A stretch of 13,041 nucleotides of DNA from assembly GCA_910586775.1 (NCBI GenBank), contig CAJUJN010000106.1:1-13041 (forward strand). Reading direction: 5' to 3'. Below, one piece after another: positions 12,260-13,041 of the stretch. Made by a program: the position numbers and the translations under genes. The stretch's first letter is position 1. Each line of letters starts with the position of its first letter. The notes under the pieces are model-generated. The model was not told where the DNA came from, did not search any database, and saw only the letters and a list, made by a program, of their open reading frames with translations. Source of the DNA: an uncultured Acetatifactor sp. (GTDB lineage: Bacteria; Bacillota; Clostridia; Lachnospirales; Lachnospiraceae).

Positions 12260-13041
12260 TTGAGCGATGCAGGTTTTAATTTGATTATGAATATCATGTC
12301 CGGCATTCAAGTGTTTTTATATGCTGCCTGTATGACGGCTTTTTTCTATCCATTTATGGCAGGGAAAAAGGAACGGAGGAAAAGCAGAATCAAAAAAGTG
12401 CTTATGGTTTTTGCGGTTTATATGGTTATGTATTTTATTGGCATGACAACGGCTGTTTATGGATGGCTGTGCATGATAATTGTAATTGTCCTCTTGGCGG
12501 CGGCTTCAAAGTGTTTGGATATGGGGAGGGAATTTACGATTCTTTTGGGTGTGCTTTTCTTTTGTGCCAGAAAATTAAGTGCGCTGATTATGAGAAGCGT
12601 AAGTTTTCTTGTAGACAAACGCCTGGAACAAAAAGCGGAAACCTTGGAAATGACTAAAAACATTTTCAGCCGTGCGGCATCAAACTATGCTTTTGTTGCG
12701 GTGTTGCAAATGCTCCTGCTCTCGGTTATGTTGTGCGTCATGGGGCGGCTTTTGAAGAAAAAAACAAGAAAGCTGCAGATAAAAGAATTGTGTTACATGC
12801 TTTTGACCCCGGTAACAGGGATTTTGTTTGTAAATATTATTTTTCATATTCTGCTGATTGTGAATGAAAACACGATGATACAACTTTATGAACAATTCCC
12901 AGTATTTCTTGGGATTGTACCTGTGGTTGCCGCCCTGTTCTATGCAGGGATTTTGATTACGATAGTGTCTTATCAGAAAATGATACGCTTGCAGGAGGAA
13001 AAGGAAAAATATTTCGTGGAACAGCAGCAGGTTCACGCAAT
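12260..13041 (+). CDS. Sensor histidine kinase, AgrC/GHKL type, N-terminal part
   Basis: The frame opens at TTG (12260), 7 nt after AGGAGGG, which overlaps the stop codon of the response regulator gene; there is no ATG at this position, so ATG-only gene finding misses it. The 260 residues present form a polytopic membrane sensor with hydrophobic segments near 8-33, 46-64, 69-83, 91-103, 142-162, 179-202 and 214-236, then a charged helix (YQKMIRLQEEKEKYFVEQQQ, 238-257) of the kind that leads into the dimerisation/histidine domain of AgrC-like kinases. The catalytic domain lies beyond the window, so kinase identity rests on the N-terminal layout and pairing with a LytTR regulator. Base composition is more AT-rich than the ABC and oleate hydratase genes. 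Confidence 0.82.
   Translation, partial: MSDAGFNLIMNIMSGIQVFLYAACMTAFFYPFMAGKKERRKSRIKKVLMVFAVYMVMYFIGMTTAVYGWLCMIIVIVLLAAASKCLDMGREFTILLGVLFFCARKLSALIMRSVSFLVDKRLEQKAETLEMTKNIFSRAASNYAFVAVLQMLLLSVMLCVMGRLLKKKTRKLQIKELCYMLLTPVTGILFVNIIFHILLIVNENTMIQLYEQFPVFLGIVPVVAALFYAGILITIVSYQKMIRLQEEKEKYFVEQQQVHA

Noticed and set aside
12680..13036. Minus-strand open frame at the right end
   Set aside because: It lies opposite the kinase membrane domain, which is better supported by its ribosome binding site, operon position and topology.

Overview
The window looks like a chromosomal stretch of a Gram-positive anaerobe of the class Clostridia, most likely a Lachnospiraceae member. Reasons: moderate GC, strong AGGAGG-type ribosome binding sites, a BlaI/BlaR1-type pair whose sensor half carries 29-residue repeats, a MacB-type ATPase with a large two-ectodomain FtsX permease, an oleate hydratase, and an AgrA/AgrC-type two-component pair. 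The genus cannot be told from the sequence alone.

Layout. Positions 1-2107 are a graveyard of minus-strand remnants: a small twice-frameshifted gene, tiny ORFs, an intact GNAT acetyltransferase, an unnamed C-terminal coding fragment with no start codon, and the nuclease end of an AAA-ATPase/PD-(D/E)XK protein without its ATPase. Positions 2116-8472 (minus strand) hold one apparent functional block. In transcription order it is an ABC ATPase, an FtsX-type permease, a BlaI-type repressor and a BlaR1/M56-type sensor protease. The repressor has a very clear sigma-A promoter overlapped by a palindromic operator, and it overlaps the sensor gene by 4 bp. The ABC ATPase has an unusual leader: an 18-bp perfect inverted repeat, then three tandem copies of a 37-38 bp unit that each imitate a ribosome binding site; two also carry an ATG.

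Positions 8653-8903 contain an extended -10 candidate, a gene fragment, a dispersed intergenic repeat also present near 4914-5019, and the terminator hairpin of the oleate hydratase gene. Positions 8946-10919 (minus) encode oleate hydratase with an added N-terminal hydrophobic segment. Positions 10920-11518 are intergenic, with its promoter and a decayed LysE-family exporter fragment. From 11519 the plus strand encodes a LytTR response regulator and, 12 bp later, a membrane histidine kinase that starts at TTG and runs off the window end.

How it may work together (inference): the sensor protease would detect an envelope-active compound or stress and cleave the repressor, raising repressor/sensor expression and perhaps that of the adjacent transporter. 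The sensor has no visible penicillin-binding domain, so the signal is probably not a beta-lactam. Oleate hydratase detoxifies unsaturated fatty acids, and the LytTR pair may belong to a peptide-signalling locus continuing to the right.
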